A stretch of DNA of 64,000 nt from Procambarus clarkii. Lineage: Eukaryota > Arthropoda > Malacostraca > Decapoda > Cambaridae. Both the position numbers and the translations under genes were made by a program. The number at the start of each line of letters is the position of its first letter. Position 1 is the first letter of the stretch. The notes beneath the pieces are model-generated. The model was not told the origin of the DNA and searched no databases. It saw only the letters and a program-made list of their open reading frames with translations. Positions 33,663 through 45,690 of this stretch are shown here, one piece after another. The DNA lies in NCBI RefSeq assembly GCF_040958095.1, contig NC_091237.1, positions 15,346,036-15,410,035 of the forward strand. The letters are read 5' to 3'.

Positions 33663-34840
33663 ATGTTCCAACCAGTTCCTATGATGTTGAGAGTTTCCCT
33701 GTGGCACATTTACAGTTATTAGCTTTCACCAGGCACCAACCCTTTCTCACGTCCCATAGTACCCGTCCCATAGCCGTGGACACCAGAATACTGTAGTCTG
33801 TTTGGTCAAATTTGAAGGCAGCAGTGTTCAGTGTACAGGTTCCCAAGTAGGAAGACTTGAGAGGCAAGACCGACGAGAGGCAAGACCGACGAGAGGCATC
33901 AACATCAGAGGCTCTAGTGTCACGTGACAGACTTGACGTGGTGAGAGGCAATGTTGTGTTGTGTTATCCCGTCGTTGTAGATGTTCTTTAGTGCCCCGAG
34001 ACGGTCATCGTTGCCTTCCTTACTGTCTGGCTGTGGTCGTCTCAGGCGGAGGTTACGATAAGACAGTTATAAGCTTATAAATCTCAAGGTAAACATACAG
34101 ATCCAACAGGCAGAACTGAAGAGGCTGGAGCGTGGAGGGAGGAGCTGGGAACCGCCTGACGTCCTATAAGACTCGTCTTGAGACTTATACTCCAGGTGCT
34201 CGAGGAGTACCTTGGGGGAGACGGAGACAGGAAGAGCGAGGAAGGTGACGGGAAGTCTTGTTCTGAAGACGAGAGGAGCGCCGAGGACCTGTCCGGCGTC
34301 ACGTGGTGATCGTCGAGGACGACACTTGTGCAGAATAATATTCTGAACAATGTCATCCTGGACGTTAATAGTTATTATAAAGCATAAATGTTTACACTTC
34401 AATAAGTTAAACTCGCTTAATTTGTCATTAACGAGCAATATCTTAAGTCCATTGAAAGCAAATATTTAACGTCATCCAGTGTTGTGTCAGGAACTTTGGT
34501 TGTTGTTGTGTTTGTTAGTCTGTTATTGTATATATTGTATATTGTAGTTGTGGAGCGGCCATTAACAGTTCTTGACTGACGGACGAGTATTACTTCACTG
34601 CCGATTATATTGCAAATGTTGCTCTGTTGTACCTGTTGTTCTGTTGCAACATTTACAACAGAATGTTGTATTTGGCTTGTGAATTACATTTTGAAATTAA
34701 CAACTTCAAGCATTTAAGGTTGGGATCATTACTGGTTTATTAGAGACTCGTTCGTGTCTGGGGAAGTGAAGGAGTGGCTGTTGGCCATTGTTAATTGACA
34801 CTTGCAAAATGTTAACCAATGGGGTGAGTGTTAGGGAGAT
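33663..34840. other. Intergenic, no gene seen
   Basis: A minus-strand frame (34067-34438, 123 codons) has no domain and overlaps an Arg/Gly-rich plus frame; neither is convincing. There is a short exact duplication, GAGAGGCAAGACCGAC, at 33860-33895. Confidence 0.4.
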
Positions 34841-34941
34841 GTCAACCAATCAGCGGCCGAGTTTGGTTGGCTGCTGGGTATACAAGGGACCACGAGACGA
34901 CAAGCGCTTCACTATACACACAGCACTGCTCCTGTGCCAGG
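34840..34941 (+). promoter_or_regulatory. Candidate promoter and first exon upstream of the pseudogene
   Basis: AACCAATCAG (CCAAT box, about 34841-34850) is followed by GGTATACAAGG (TATA-like, about 34876-34886), then a short leader ending TGTGCCAG|GTAAGC at 34940, a good donor. The interspersed repeat at 34945 begins right at this donor. The leader could splice to the ATG exon at 37285, but that is conjecture. Confidence 0.35.
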
Positions 34942-34944
34942 TAA

Positions 34945-35015
34945 GCTACGGGCTCGCCATAGCCCGTACTACTTGCAACTTGTTCCGAGTAGCTGAATCT
35001 ATAACAACAGCAAGC
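34945..35015 (+). repeat. Short interspersed repeat (GGGCTCGCCATAGCCCGTAC)
   Basis: Second copy of the family at 9750-9820: CTACGGGCTCGCCATAGCCC, TTGTTCCGAGTAGCTGAATC. It abuts the donor-like site of the upstream leader. Confidence 0.7.
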
Positions 35016-35753
35016 GCTTCAGAGTATTTTACCTCACTTTTGGTATACAGTTCCAGGCTCGTCTCTTGAAGGTGAGCTGTATGTGGGGGATCTCCCCCTC
35101 TCCTCCTCCTCCCCCCCCCCCCCTCTTTTTCTTTTCTCTTTATTTCTCATCACAACTCGTGGACACCTAACGGAACGCCCTGCTCCTTAATGGCCGAATT
35201 GCATTTTCCTTCAGAGAGTCGTCCACGTCCTTGTTGTCCTGAGTCTTTGATGGTCTTGCATCTTACTTTAATAATATTCTTCCGGGATGCTTTTTTTTTC
35301 TCCTATGTAGGAGAAATAAACTTTTTTTTTTCTCCATTAGTATATCCTAGGTATATCCATTACCTTTGATGGCTCTCGCTTTATACCGTGTTGCTCTCGT
35401 ATTGTCATCCTAAGTGATAATGTGTGCCTTTTGACTATCAAGAGGTATAGTCTTCAAAGGTTGACGCCTCGTGATTATTACTTGGTATAGATGTGGCATT
35501 GGAAAAAATAGGTTTGAATGTTGCCTTTTTTCCTAGTCCCGCTATAAAAGTGACAATGTAACTTTTTTTCGGTGTAACAGTGTTTATTTTGTAGTTTATC
35601 TATAGTAACTATAGGTTGTATCTCTGACACGTCGTACATATCCAATTTTATTTCGCTTAAAGGGACTAGCTTCGCAGAGTTGCCCCAAGCGGCTCCGGCC
35701 AGATAAACGTAAGATTATTTACTGAAAGAATAAGAACTCGAGGCTGAGGGCAA

Positions 35754-38190
35754 CTCTAGACGACCCAAGGACCACCTGTCCCACTGGGTGTTGGGGCGTG
35801 TGTGGGAAGACTGTGCTAAGCCACTGAGTGTCACTTACGGGTCCATAATGGTCACTTTGCCTCGTTCTCACCGGCAGTTAGGGTCTGTTGTGCCACAATA
35901 AATATACTAACTACTAATACAATGTTAACTTTAGGGAAACAGTGTTAGAGGATTACGAGTGAGTGTGTAAATACTGGGGTAAAGAAGGGGTGTATTATGA
36001 GAGGCAGCGACCATGAGGAGGGTGTGAGGGAGGTGTTGAGGCGGGCAGGTGGGGCCCAGCTCCTCACTCTCCTCCTCACCTTCACTCCAGTAACATCGTC
36101 TGGCTGCTTCTCTTTATATATTACGGTAATGTGTGTTTTAATGTTGGCTTAAAGTGCTAGTCGTAGTTTTAGATCTGGGTAGGTGTCTTGAGAGCCGTTG
36201 TGATTTAAATTGTTAACCGTTATGATTTAAAAGTTTGCAGCGAGACCCACTGGATATTAACTTAGTGTTAACCTTAACTTCTTAATAGGTAATATTTTGA
36301 AGAGTACCTTGCTAGCGAATTGGTAGTTTAACTAAATCTAATAGTTTGTGGGGGGGGGGGAATATTTTTCAAATGTAGAAACTTGATTTTGTCAAATTGG
36401 GGTGGGGATCATGCCGACATAACTGTGAAACATTTCTTTCACAATCAGATTAAACCTTGTATGGTGCCAACATGGGTTATAAGATTGACAGTTTCAAACT
36501 TTACTTTAACTTTTTTCAAATTTGTGTGGAAAATATAATTGTGTAGAACAATGACCCCATGACTATTTCAGTGGGCGGTTACTTAAAACGGAAGGGCAAT
36601 AATGACGTGAACGCAAAATGACTTTAGTAAAAAATGCCAGTACTCTTGCTTAGTTTGAGTAGCTAGTCTGTCTTGAGGCATTTTAAAAAAAATAATAAAT
36701 TGTGTGGGGGGGTAAAAAAAGCTAGTTTTAAATAATTGTTGACATCCTCCTGTGAAAGGAATACTTTTAATTCTTTAAGACTAACATCACGACTAATATT
36801 TAATCAATTGGAAATAACATTTCCTATAACAATGTACCAATTACTAAAGGTTACAAGCCTGATAAACTTCAACGTGTCTGAAACCAGGTAGTTTGCCAAT
36901 TATCACACGTAACATTTAAAGACGCCGTCGTGTAACTAAAGCGACTAGACTCTCCCTGGGACTTGGTATTATATTGAAATATCGATCCTAAACTTTTATA
37001 ATAATCATAATTTGGTAACTGCTTTGTACCCAAAACTGTACTAGCCTCGTTACTATTTTAATGGCCGTATCTTTCCAACTTCACGAGCTTCTAAATTTAC
37101 ATAAACCAAATTTATAAATTTTTTCATCTGTAATGCTCTATGGTAATTTCATATAAATAGAATCTTGTCACTAATAGTTATTTGTCTTTTTAAATGTCAT
37201 TTCGTTAGGTCATATTTCTATTTGTGCATACTTGTTAGTATGACGGGCTATACAAAGGTTTTAATCTTTACCTACTTATTGCAGATGCAGTGTCTACGGT
37301 CTTTATTAATGACCTTGGTGTCCCACCTAGCTGGAATGACTAGCCAGTTTCTGCAGGTATGGGGTTTGACATCCAGTCCTTAGATATTTTAGTTCAAATC
37401 TGACAATATTGCTGCTTCTTATATTTTGAAGTACATATTGGCTAAAATGTATTAATGATTTTAATGTTTAAAAGTTCAACTAAATCTGTCTTTGCAGGCT
37501 CCTGGTTTTCAGAACTTGGATGTGTCGGTTGCTCTTGGCAACAGTTTTCAGATGCGGGTCGCCCACTACCTGAATTAAACACTACTACGCTGTAGTAGCG
37601 ACGCCTTCACCCTGAAAGGTCCTGACAGGGCCCCGACTCTTGAGCTCTGAGCAGCGCCGATGAAACATTGTTCCTGGAAGTTTCTTGCCCCAAGACTTGC
37701 GTGGTGAGCTTGCACCTGAAGCATTCGTTGGCCAGGGTGTTCCTGGTGGTCCAGGTCCTAACAAAATATTCGGTGGTCCAGATACTATAATAGACTGTGG
37801 CAAGTTGGGCCATGGGACCATCCCGTGGGCAGCACTGACCTGCTGGAAGCTTTGTCTGACCTGTTGGCCTCCCTTATGTCTGGAGGGTGGACGATATCTT
37901 CAACCTCCCCCAATGTCACCAAAGTTGTCAGACAGTTGAATCGGTCACCGTCCAGACCATCAACAGCGTGGCAGTCGTCCTCGGCCACACGTAATTATCC
38001 AGTACATCACCACGGTCACCCAGGTGTAAGTACCAAATACTTGTGCTTGGGTGATGTAATTTACTATTACTTCGCTGTTAATGTCTTATTGAAGTGTACA
38101 GCGACGGTGGTACTCACAAATATTAACACCCATAGAACTACCGTCACAAACTACCGCAGTGATGTTAACAGCAGTTACCGGCCTAAATAA
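35754..38190 (+). pseudogene. Decayed inverted paralog of the GPNVGQ-repeat secreted protein gene
   Basis: A broken copy of the gene at 47027-50066. Parts: a 5' block (about 35754-36105) almost identical to the other copy; a signal-peptide exon (37285-37356, 24 codons, MQCLRSLLMTLVSHLAGMTS, good acceptor TTGCAG| and donor CAG|GTATGG); a main exon (37498-38025) that soon meets a stop (APGFQNLD to AHYLN then TAA) but continues recognisably as FLPQDLRGELAPEAFVGQGV, VWRVDDIF and TINSVAVVL; and a last exon (about 38095-38190, ATVVLTNINTHRTTVTNYR, RPK then TAA). Only about two degenerate Gly-Pro repeats remain. A deletion has joined the end of exon 3 directly to the end of exon 4, with the intervening intron lost. 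Several stops and at least one frameshift mean no normal product. Confidence 0.82.
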
Positions 38191-38391
38191 GTACCGACTG
38201 GCATTAGTCTTGTAATTTTAATTTGAGCATTTTGATAATTCCTAAATGTGTAGCTGGAAAAATAAAATGCATTAAATACTTTTATTTTTATTTACCTGAA
38301 AGCAAGTTTTCTAACATGCTAAACGGTCTAATATATCTTGGTTTCTCTCCTGGCCTCGACAAGGACAGGAAGCCGGCGGCTCGATACTTCT

Positions 38392-38552
38392 TACTGGACG
38401 GTAGAGCTACGGTCTCCCTTGATGCAGGTCGACGTTAAATTCCCGACCGTTAAAGTGGTTGGGCACCATTCCTTCCCCCAGTCCTTATCCCGACACTTTC
38501 CATGTGCTATAGTCGTGACTTGGTGCTTTCCCCTGATTTGTTCCTTCACCCC
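38392..38552 (+). mobile_element. tRNA-derived SINE
   Basis: CTGGACGGTAGAGCTACGGT (box-A-like GGTAGAGC) and GCAGGTCGACGTTAAATTCC (degenerate box B, elsewhere GGCGTTCAATCC), followed by the body GTGGTTGGGCACCATTCC and GTCGTGACTTGGTGC. Other copies are at 56660-56840 (minus), 53150-53205 (fragment) and possibly 62595-62620. Confidence 0.75.
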
Positions 38553-38789
38553 CCCCCCCTCTTTCACTAAAAGAGTAAAGAATCTTTATAGATGTGTTTA
38601 AATTGTAGCACTGCTTCAGCATTTACTACTCTAGAGGGCAGGCAGGTCAATAGGTTATTATTTATATGAAAGTTCTTGCGTGCTTGTAAAACAAGCACGC
38701 ATAGAATTTCGGACAGGTCCTTAATCCTAATTTTCCCTGGAATACGACCAGTCGAATAATTTAACCTGATAACCATTCACTACTGAGTG

Positions 38790-38890
38790 AACAGAGGCTT
38801 CAGTTAAGGCTTGGCACCCAGTCAATCCTCCCTGGCCAGGATACAAACCCAACCCTATGTGCTTGCAAAGCGGGTTAAGATTAAAATCTC
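38790..38890 (-). mobile_element. tRNA-like SINE head, degenerate
   Basis: The minus strand reads CTTAACCCGCTTTGCAAGC then GGGTTTGTATCCTGGCCAGG. The second part resembles a tRNA box B (GGTTCGAATCC) followed by a SINE body. It is too degenerate to be a tRNA gene. Confidence 0.5.
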
Positions 38891-38984
38891 TCGGGTTTAA
38901 CCCCCTAAGAATGTTCAGACCTGCATTGTGGCTAGTTTAGACTTTACTCTATGGTCCCTTTCCAGCCCATTGTTGTGGTGAGGG

Positions 38985-38992
38985 GGGGGGGG

Positions 38993-39024
<32 letters not shown>
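38985..39024. repeat. G-run plus poly(T) tract
   Basis: About ten G followed by about thirty T, directly before the 5' end of LINE copy 2. It may be the poly(A) of a minus-strand insertion or a slippage product. Confidence 0.8.
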
Positions 39025-39028
<4 letters not shown>

Positions 39029-42000
39029 CACAGACGGGGCTTGGTCGGCGGCTGCCGAAGTGTGACGCTCCATGGGACAGTCTTCTGTTCTTTTGAAGTC
39101 TTCCTCCTGCTGTCATCTTCACTAATTTTGTTAGAAGCCATTTCCTCTTCCTTATCTTTAATTTTTCTCCCCTTCCTATCGTGTTTCTAATTCTCATTTC
39201 CTGCTGACCTTTTTGCCATTCTTGATTATTCTTTCGGACATCTTCGGTTTGACACCCCGGTGTTTGAGGAGGCACTCTCTCACCTGTAGAGCTGTGGTAC
39301 CCGACGTTGCGAGCAAGGAGATGCTTTTATTGTCAAACTTTGCCTTTGTTGCTGAACACGATCTTGACGATTCATAAGGTGGCGATTGCGGGGCGTTGAA
39401 TGCCTGTAATTGGCAAAATTCTTCTGCACCATGGCAGATTGGTGGCAGGCAACTTGGATTACGACGAGGATGTTAATTATATCCTTGAGGCCCAAGGCCA
39501 TCGTGTCCTCCACGTGGATACCTTCACTCGACTCCCTCGTGGTCGTTGCCATCAGCCTCTTCGCGTTGTGATAAGTCACGTTTTTGATGGCAAGTCCCTT
39601 CCCGCTGGTGCCAGATGCTCCGTTCAGGAATACATCCCCTCTCCTTGTCTCTGCAGCAGGTGCTGGAGATCGGGGAATGGTCCCTTAAGGTGCACAAGTG
39701 AAATCTGTCTCTTGTGTGGAACCTCGGGTCATGCCAAGATGGAGTGCACTTCTTCCCAAACTCTGCATCATTGTGGTGACGCCCACCCTGCCTTCTACCG
39801 TGCATTACAAATTTGAGGCAGCCAACCTCAATTTGAAGCATAGTAATTATTTGCATTTTCCTGAGGCTAGGCGCAAGGTCTGCAGTCTAACCTCTTTCTG
39901 GCACGTCTAATGTTAGTGTTGCGTTCCCCTTCTCTCCCGCTTTCTCAGTTTTGCAACAGTCTTGAGGCCTTGGATCCCAGACACCACGTTATCTGGTCCT
40001 TTGCGTTCTGGGCCAGAGGGTCCTCCCGGGTCTGTTTGGTGTTTCCTTCCTTCCTTGGTCTTCGTCTCCTGTGCCCTCTCCTCTCTTGGTCCTCACTGCC
40101 TGTCTGTTCAGGCCATTGTCCATCCTCCTCCCCAGTGTTCATGTCTCCCGTTGAAACTGTAGAAGTGGTCACAAAGTATATGCTGATGGTATGCCCCTCT
40201 CTCCATCAAAAGCATAAGCCTGGCTCCTCTCCCTTCCTCTCCATCAGGTAAGAAGGCTTCGATGTATTCCACACCTTCTGACTCGGACACTATCCCTACT
40301 TCTGCTCCTTTCCAGTGGCGGGGTCTTATGTTGCTCATATGAAGGTTTCCTTGAGCCTTGATCCGCTATTGGCTGATGCCCTTATTCCAGTGCCCTCGCC
40401 TGTTTGTCCTAACTGCCTCCAAATCCCTTGACCGCCCATCTCCGTGGCCGCCTCCTGCTCTGGTCCATCCTCCCGCTCCCTTGTCTGACATCTTTGCTAG
40501 CTTTACCTCTGCCCCATGTCACCCATGTTTGCAGCTCTTGCTGGGGCCCGTGTTTCTTTTGCTCTCTTGATCCATCTTTATTTCCTTCGTCCTTACTTTT
40601 TCAGCCGCCCTTTCGGTGTTCTGCGGCCCATATATTTGAGAGTAAATGGTATAGTCTGTTCCATTTCTCTCCCCCGAATGTCCCACTTTCTCTTTCTGAT
40701 CTTAAACACCTGTTGGACTCCTTGCCAGAGACTGCTACTTTTGGGTGAATTTAACTGTTGGCATTACCCTCTGGGGAGATGTTCTGACATACACCAGGGG
40801 CTGCTGCCTTGTCTTATCCTTGTCTCTTCTGAATTCTGGTGAGATAACTTACGTTGACTCCCGCACTCACACACTTAACTGTCTTGATCTTTCTTTCTGC
40901 TTATCTTTTTATTTAGACTTTGCCTGGTGGGTTCTTGATGACCTACATAAGTGAACTTTTCCCCCATCCTTCTCATCTTTTTGCTCTCCCCTCTTTCCCT
41001 AGGTGGCAATTTGCCAGGGCTGACTAGAACCTCTTCACTTTGTATGCTACTCTTTCCATGCTACTCTTTCCGACCTCTCTGATCTGCCCTTCTGAGCCGT
41101 CCTCTTTCATGAGTTTAAGCTGCCCTCTGCTCTGTTCCTCGCTCTACCCTCGGGTATGCGAAAGTGCATTTCCTGGTGGAATGCAGACTGCTGTAAGCGT
41201 GCAGCCTAAAAGAAACTGTCGCAGTAGGACGCCCGTTTTTGTTTCGGAGAGAAAGTGGTGCCTTTCGTTCGACCATATCCAGAGTTTGTATGTTGAGACC
41301 GGCATCCATTCTCTACAGAATCGCAGTGATCGCTATTGTCCTCGCTACTTTGCATGGCCCCTTTAAAACTCTTGCTTATGTCGTACTTTGACCATTACCC
41401 CTCTTGTGGGCCCTGTTCCCTTTCTGTATGGTTGTCTCGCTTGCACGTTTCTCTCTCGGTTCGTATTGAGAATGTTTGTGTCATTCAATACTTGCCCTCA
41501 TGGAGGGTCCCGTCTTCCTAGGTTTTGTAGAACCTTAGCCTTGCAGGTCATTACTCCGTCCTACAGTTCTGAAACGCCTTTTCCTTTCTCACTTTTCTTC
41601 ACACTCTCGCTCCATCTCCGTCGTCACAGATGGGTCTAGGTCTGCTGAGTGTAGGCTACTCGGGTGCAGTCAGGAAACACAACAATGTGTCGCCTTCCTC
41701 AAGAGACTAGCATCTTCACGGCTGAACTTTATGCAATTTTGTTTGCTTTTTGTCAACGGCTTTCTTACTGTAGTTCTTCCTGTTGTAGTTGACTCAAGCA
41801 GTGCTCTCATAGCTCTAGTCATAATCCTAGTGGTCATCGAACTTCAATATTGACTGTTTATCTCCAGCAGATTTAAGACAGAGTTTTGCTGGGTTCCCAG
41901 CCATATTGCTGGGTTCCCAGCCATATTGCTGGGTTCCCAGCCATATTGCTGGGTTCCCAGCCATATTGCTGGGTTCCCAGCCATATTGCTGGGTTCCCAG

Positions 42001-42665
42001 CCATATTGCTGGGTTCCCAGCCATATTGCTGGGTTCCCAGCCATATTGGTGGTTTCCTTAAATGAGTGTGCGGACACTGCCACTAAGGAAGCTGTCCGCA
42101 CCTGTCCCATCTTCTGTAAAGGTATTTCTTATTCAGACTTCTATCCAGTTATTCATTCCTCAATCCTTGCCCATTGGCATGGTCGTTGGTCTTGTTACTC
42201 TTAACAAGCTGCGCACTCTTAAGTGTTCTACCCCCCTCCCCCCCCCCATGGCCTTCCTCCTACCACCGTAACCGGCGGTGGGAAACGGCTCTAGTGAGGT
42301 TATGTATCGGCCAGACCCACTTAACTCACAGGCACTTAATGGAGTGCTGCCCTCATCCTTGTTGTCTAAATTGTATTGTCCTTCTTACGGTCGTGCATAT
42401 CCTTGTTGAATGTCCTGACTTCCAGAATGTTCGTGGGTCTTGCTTCCCGACTGTCCCTCGCGGTCACCTATCCCTTTATAGTATCCTTGGTGAATCGGAT
42501 GCCTTTGATGTTATACAAAAGTGTATAAGGCGAATAAGTGTCTCACAAGTATGAACTTGCACTCGTATTGGCATCCTTAGTAATATTTAGCGTCTTTTGA
42601 ATATCCCGCACGTTTAATGGTGCTATATAGCCTCCCCGGCTTGGTGCCTTGATTTGATAACTTGG
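39025..42665 (+). mobile_element. I-clade LINE, copy 2, internally deleted and rearranged
   Basis: Begins with the same 5' UTR as copy 1 (GGGGCTTGGTCGGCGGCTGC) and ends with the same 3' UTR (GGTGCTATATAGCCTCCCCG). Compared with copy 1 it lacks about 400-1123 (first half of ORF1), about 2430-2700 (ORF1/ORF2 junction) and about 3485-5000 (nearly all the reverse transcriptase; junction near 41253 at a short GGTG microhomology). Still readable are the zinc knuckles (CSRCWRSGNGPLRC, CLLCGTSGHAKMEC), endonuclease pieces, RNase H pieces and the Cys-His tail. The RNase H region holds a 20-bp tandem expansion. Many frame breaks; dead. Confidence 0.92.
41887..42048. repeat. 20-bp tandem repeat inside LINE copy 2
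   Basis: Eight head-to-tail copies of GCTGGGTTCCCAGCCATATT. Copy 1 has this sequence once (about 5692-5711), where it encodes the WVPSHIG motif of RNase H. The unit contains a perfect hairpin, GCTGGG-TT-CCCAGC. The copies look identical, which points to recent slippage or rolling amplification. Confidence 0.95.
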
Positions 42666-43015
42666 TATGGAGTGCCTGGAAAAAGTGCTACTAGAGCACC
42701 CATAATCATCGTGTGGTAACGTGTGAAAGTATTCAGCCGTGACCACACTTGGTGGACCGACAGGAAAGACGGCAACCACTACATGGAAACCTGCAGTACC
42801 TGGGCAAGATTTCTACCAACCTCATCATAACGCCAGCATTCTATTACTAGACTAGTTTGTGCTGAGTGTGAAGATTGACTGATGGGTAGCTCTTTCTAGG
42901 TCCTCTGGTGTATGGAGAGTTAGCATAACTTTAAAAACTACATTAAAAAAATTCACAGCTCATTCCAGATAGGCAGTTTGGTAACACTGAAGGGCCGGCT
43001 AGTGACCATCCGTAC
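42666..43015. other. Intergenic, no gene seen
   Basis: No recognisable coding or repeat content between the LINE and the minisatellite. Confidence 0.4.
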
Positions 43016-43019
43016 TCTC

Positions 43020-43850
43020 TCTCAACTCAAGTGCACCTGCACCGAACTTGCACCTAAGTGCACTGGCACTTAGGTGCACCTGCACCGAACTTGCATTCAA
43101 GTGTACCTGCATCAAATTTGCACTAAAGTACACCAAACTTGCATTCAAGTGCACCTGCACCGAACTTGCACCCAAGTGCACCTGCACCGAACTTGCACGC
43201 AAGTGCACTTGTCCTCAAGTGCACCTGCACCGAACTTGCACCCAAGTGCACTTGCACTTAGGTGCACCTGCACCGAACTTGCACCCAAGTGCACTGGCAC
43301 TTAGGTGCACCTGCACCGAACTTGCACCCAAGTGCACTGGCACTTAGGTGCACCTGCACCGAACTTGCACCCAAGTGCACTGGCACTTAGGTGCACCTGC
43401 ACCAAACTTGCATTCAAGTGCACCTGCACCGAACTTGCACCCAAGTGCGCTTGTCCTCAAGTGCACTTGCACCCAAGTGCACTTGTCCTCAAGTGCACCT
43501 GCACCGAACTTGCACCCAAGTGCACTTGTCCTCAAGTGCACCTGCACCAAACTTGCATTCAAGTGCACCTGCACCGAACTTGCACCCAAGTGCACTTGTC
43601 CTCAAGTGCACCTGCACCGAACTTGCACCCAAGTGCACTTGTCCTCAAGTGCACCTGCACCGAACTTGCACCCAAGTGCACTTGTCCTCAAGTGCACCTG
43701 CACCGAACTTGCACCCAAGTGCACTTGTCCTCAAGTGCACCTGCACCGAACTTGCACGCAAGTCTACCTGCATCAAATTTGCACTAAAATACACCAAACT
43801 TGCACCCAAGTGCACTTGCACTTAGGTGCACCTGCACGGAACTTGCCCGC
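43020..43850. repeat. GTGCAC-rich minisatellite, 43-bp higher-order unit
   Basis: A variable array built from AAGTGCACCTGCACCGAACT TGCACCC plus AAGTGCACTTGTCCTC (27 + 16 = 43 bp), best preserved at about 43480-43740. The left part uses alternative 16-bp connectors (AAGTGCACTGGCACTTAGG). The palindrome GTGCAC occurs about twice per unit. It produces spurious Cys/Thr/His-rich frames on the plus strand and Ala/Val/His-rich ones on the minus strand. Confidence 0.93.
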
Positions 43851-44165
43851 ACACCACAATCTCCACAGCTCTTCTCCACTTGTCCCCCAACTCCTCATTT
43901 ATACATCTTCCTCCCTTTGTCCTCCCCCCCCCCCACTCAATTTCTCTCTCTTCCCTCTTCCACCAACTCTTCTCTAGCTGTCCCCGACTCCTCCCTCCCC
44001 TCCTGCATCAACTTATCTTCCTTCCCCCATCTCTTCTCGTCTCCCTTCATCTCTACATTATATCCTCTCCCTCTCCCTGACCCCTTGAAGTCCACCACTA
44101 ACCCTACATATCAGAAAAAGGATCATGATGGTAGGATAATAAAACACAAGTGGAGGAGAGGGACA
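43851..44165. other. C/T-rich low-complexity sequence
   Basis: Pyrimidine-rich on the plus strand (CTCCCTTCATCTCT-like). No gene. Confidence 0.5.
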
Positions 44166-44179
44166 TGACTTTTTCCACT

Positions 44180-45690
44180 GGAGATCGCTCGTGTATGGAG
44201 GGAAATCAGTGGGGAATCAACAGTCATGAGGGAAAACCTTAAACTACAGATGGAACAGATCAGGAGGAAATACAACAACTTCTGGCCATCAACCCCGCAG
44301 GTAGCAGGTAATATAGCAATGGTGGGGACCTCTACAATGGTGGGGTAACCTTTGGTGAAATGCTGAGGAACAGTCCAGAAGCCATGTCCACGGTCAAGGA
44401 AGTTGCAATGAAAGTAACTTCACAGGAAGCTAATGGAAAGGAAAAAAAGAGAGCTGTAGTCGTGGTAGGCATTAGGGAACAAGGTTCCAGTTCCAGGAAG
44501 GCACCATAGAGCATACCCAAATACCCCTGCCCATGGAACAGCTTAGTACACCAGTGGGGAGGGAGATAATGGATATAGGAAAGCGAGCTTCAAGGTAATG
44601 TACTCTAACATCAATGGTATTACTAATAAAGTGAACTGGCCGATAGGGTGCAGGAAGTAAACCAAGATGTAAAGGGCTTGGAAACTAAATTTAGGCATTT
44701 AGGCATGCAGTGTTTGTGCAGGACTACTATATAGTAAACAAAGTGGTAAGGGGAGTACTTAACTATGCTACTATTGTTTTAGGTCCACCCATTGTCACAA
44801 CCCTCCATTAAAAGACAGAAGACCCAGAGTCCGATAGAAACATGGCAACTATTTACACAAGAGCAGCTTCAGTTGCCTGCAGGAATGGATCCAGACTTAA
44901 TTATGGGCGACTACAACTACGGAATTAAACTGCGAATGGAGAACAATGAGGTGCAGATACATGGCGAGCTAAACTGACGTGGCAGCAAGAAACTGACCCA
45001 ACATGTCAAGGGACCTACAATAACGAGGCGAACCAGCTAGACTACCCGATATTCACCTGTAAGAAGTCAGTCAAAGGAAGTCAAATGTTACCCCCTGTAT
45101 CACACTAAACCTATCCCCAGGAGCCCACATCAGAAATACATCAGCGGGTTATGCTAGATTGGCCAACGTAAGTGGTTTGAGAATGAGACATTCAGAACCT
45201 CTCGTACCACTCAAGGATTGGTCTGAGTATGCAGCTCCAGCCTGGAGTCCATACATGGTTAAACACAAGACAAACATAAGATTGAGGTATGCCAAGAGAC
45301 TAGTCCCAGAACCGAGAGGTACAAGGAAAGGCTACAGGAGCTAAAGTCCCTGGAAAACTATTTTAAAGCGAGATATCACCTACAAAATTCTTAGGAATTG
45401 ACAGTAGACAAAAACCTAGCATGGTTTTAACATTAACCAGGCGACACTAGTTGAAACCTTGTACCCAAATGAGCTACATTAGAAATTTTTTCAGCGTCTC
45501 GTTAAAATGGAATGTATTCGACTGATGTAGAGACAGACTACACACTTTCAAGTGTAGAGTTGACAAGAGCCCAATAGGCTCTAGAATCTGTAAAATAGTC
45601 TGCCGACAGTCTTAGAGGCACGACCAAAGAGCCAAAGCTAAACCCCTGCAAACAACTAGCCGAGTACCCCAAGACCTTTGCAAAGCAAAG
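44180..45690 (+). mobile_element. CR1/Rex-like LINE relic (endonuclease and RT C-terminus)
   Basis: Plus-strand pieces of one LINE in several frames: QMEQIRRKYNNFWPS and VVVVGIREQGSS (ORF1-like or upstream); LADRVQEVNQDV, LIMGDYNYGIKLRMENN (endonuclease, G-D-Y/F-N motif, about 44895-44970); YAAPAWSPYMVKHKTNIRL and YAKRLVPEPRGTRKGYRS (RT C-terminal region, about 45210-45345). The 3' tail CCCAATAGGCTCTAGAATC and GGCACGACCAAAGAGCC is shared with 13640-13990. The RT core is missing. Dead and old. Confidence 0.75.

Noticed and set aside
38790-38890. tRNA gene
   Set aside because: Only a box-B-like stretch is present; no cloverleaf can be drawn, so it is more likely a SINE head.
43020-43977. Cys/Thr/His-rich frames resembling metallothionein-like repeats
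   Set aside because: Explained by the GTGCAC minisatellite.
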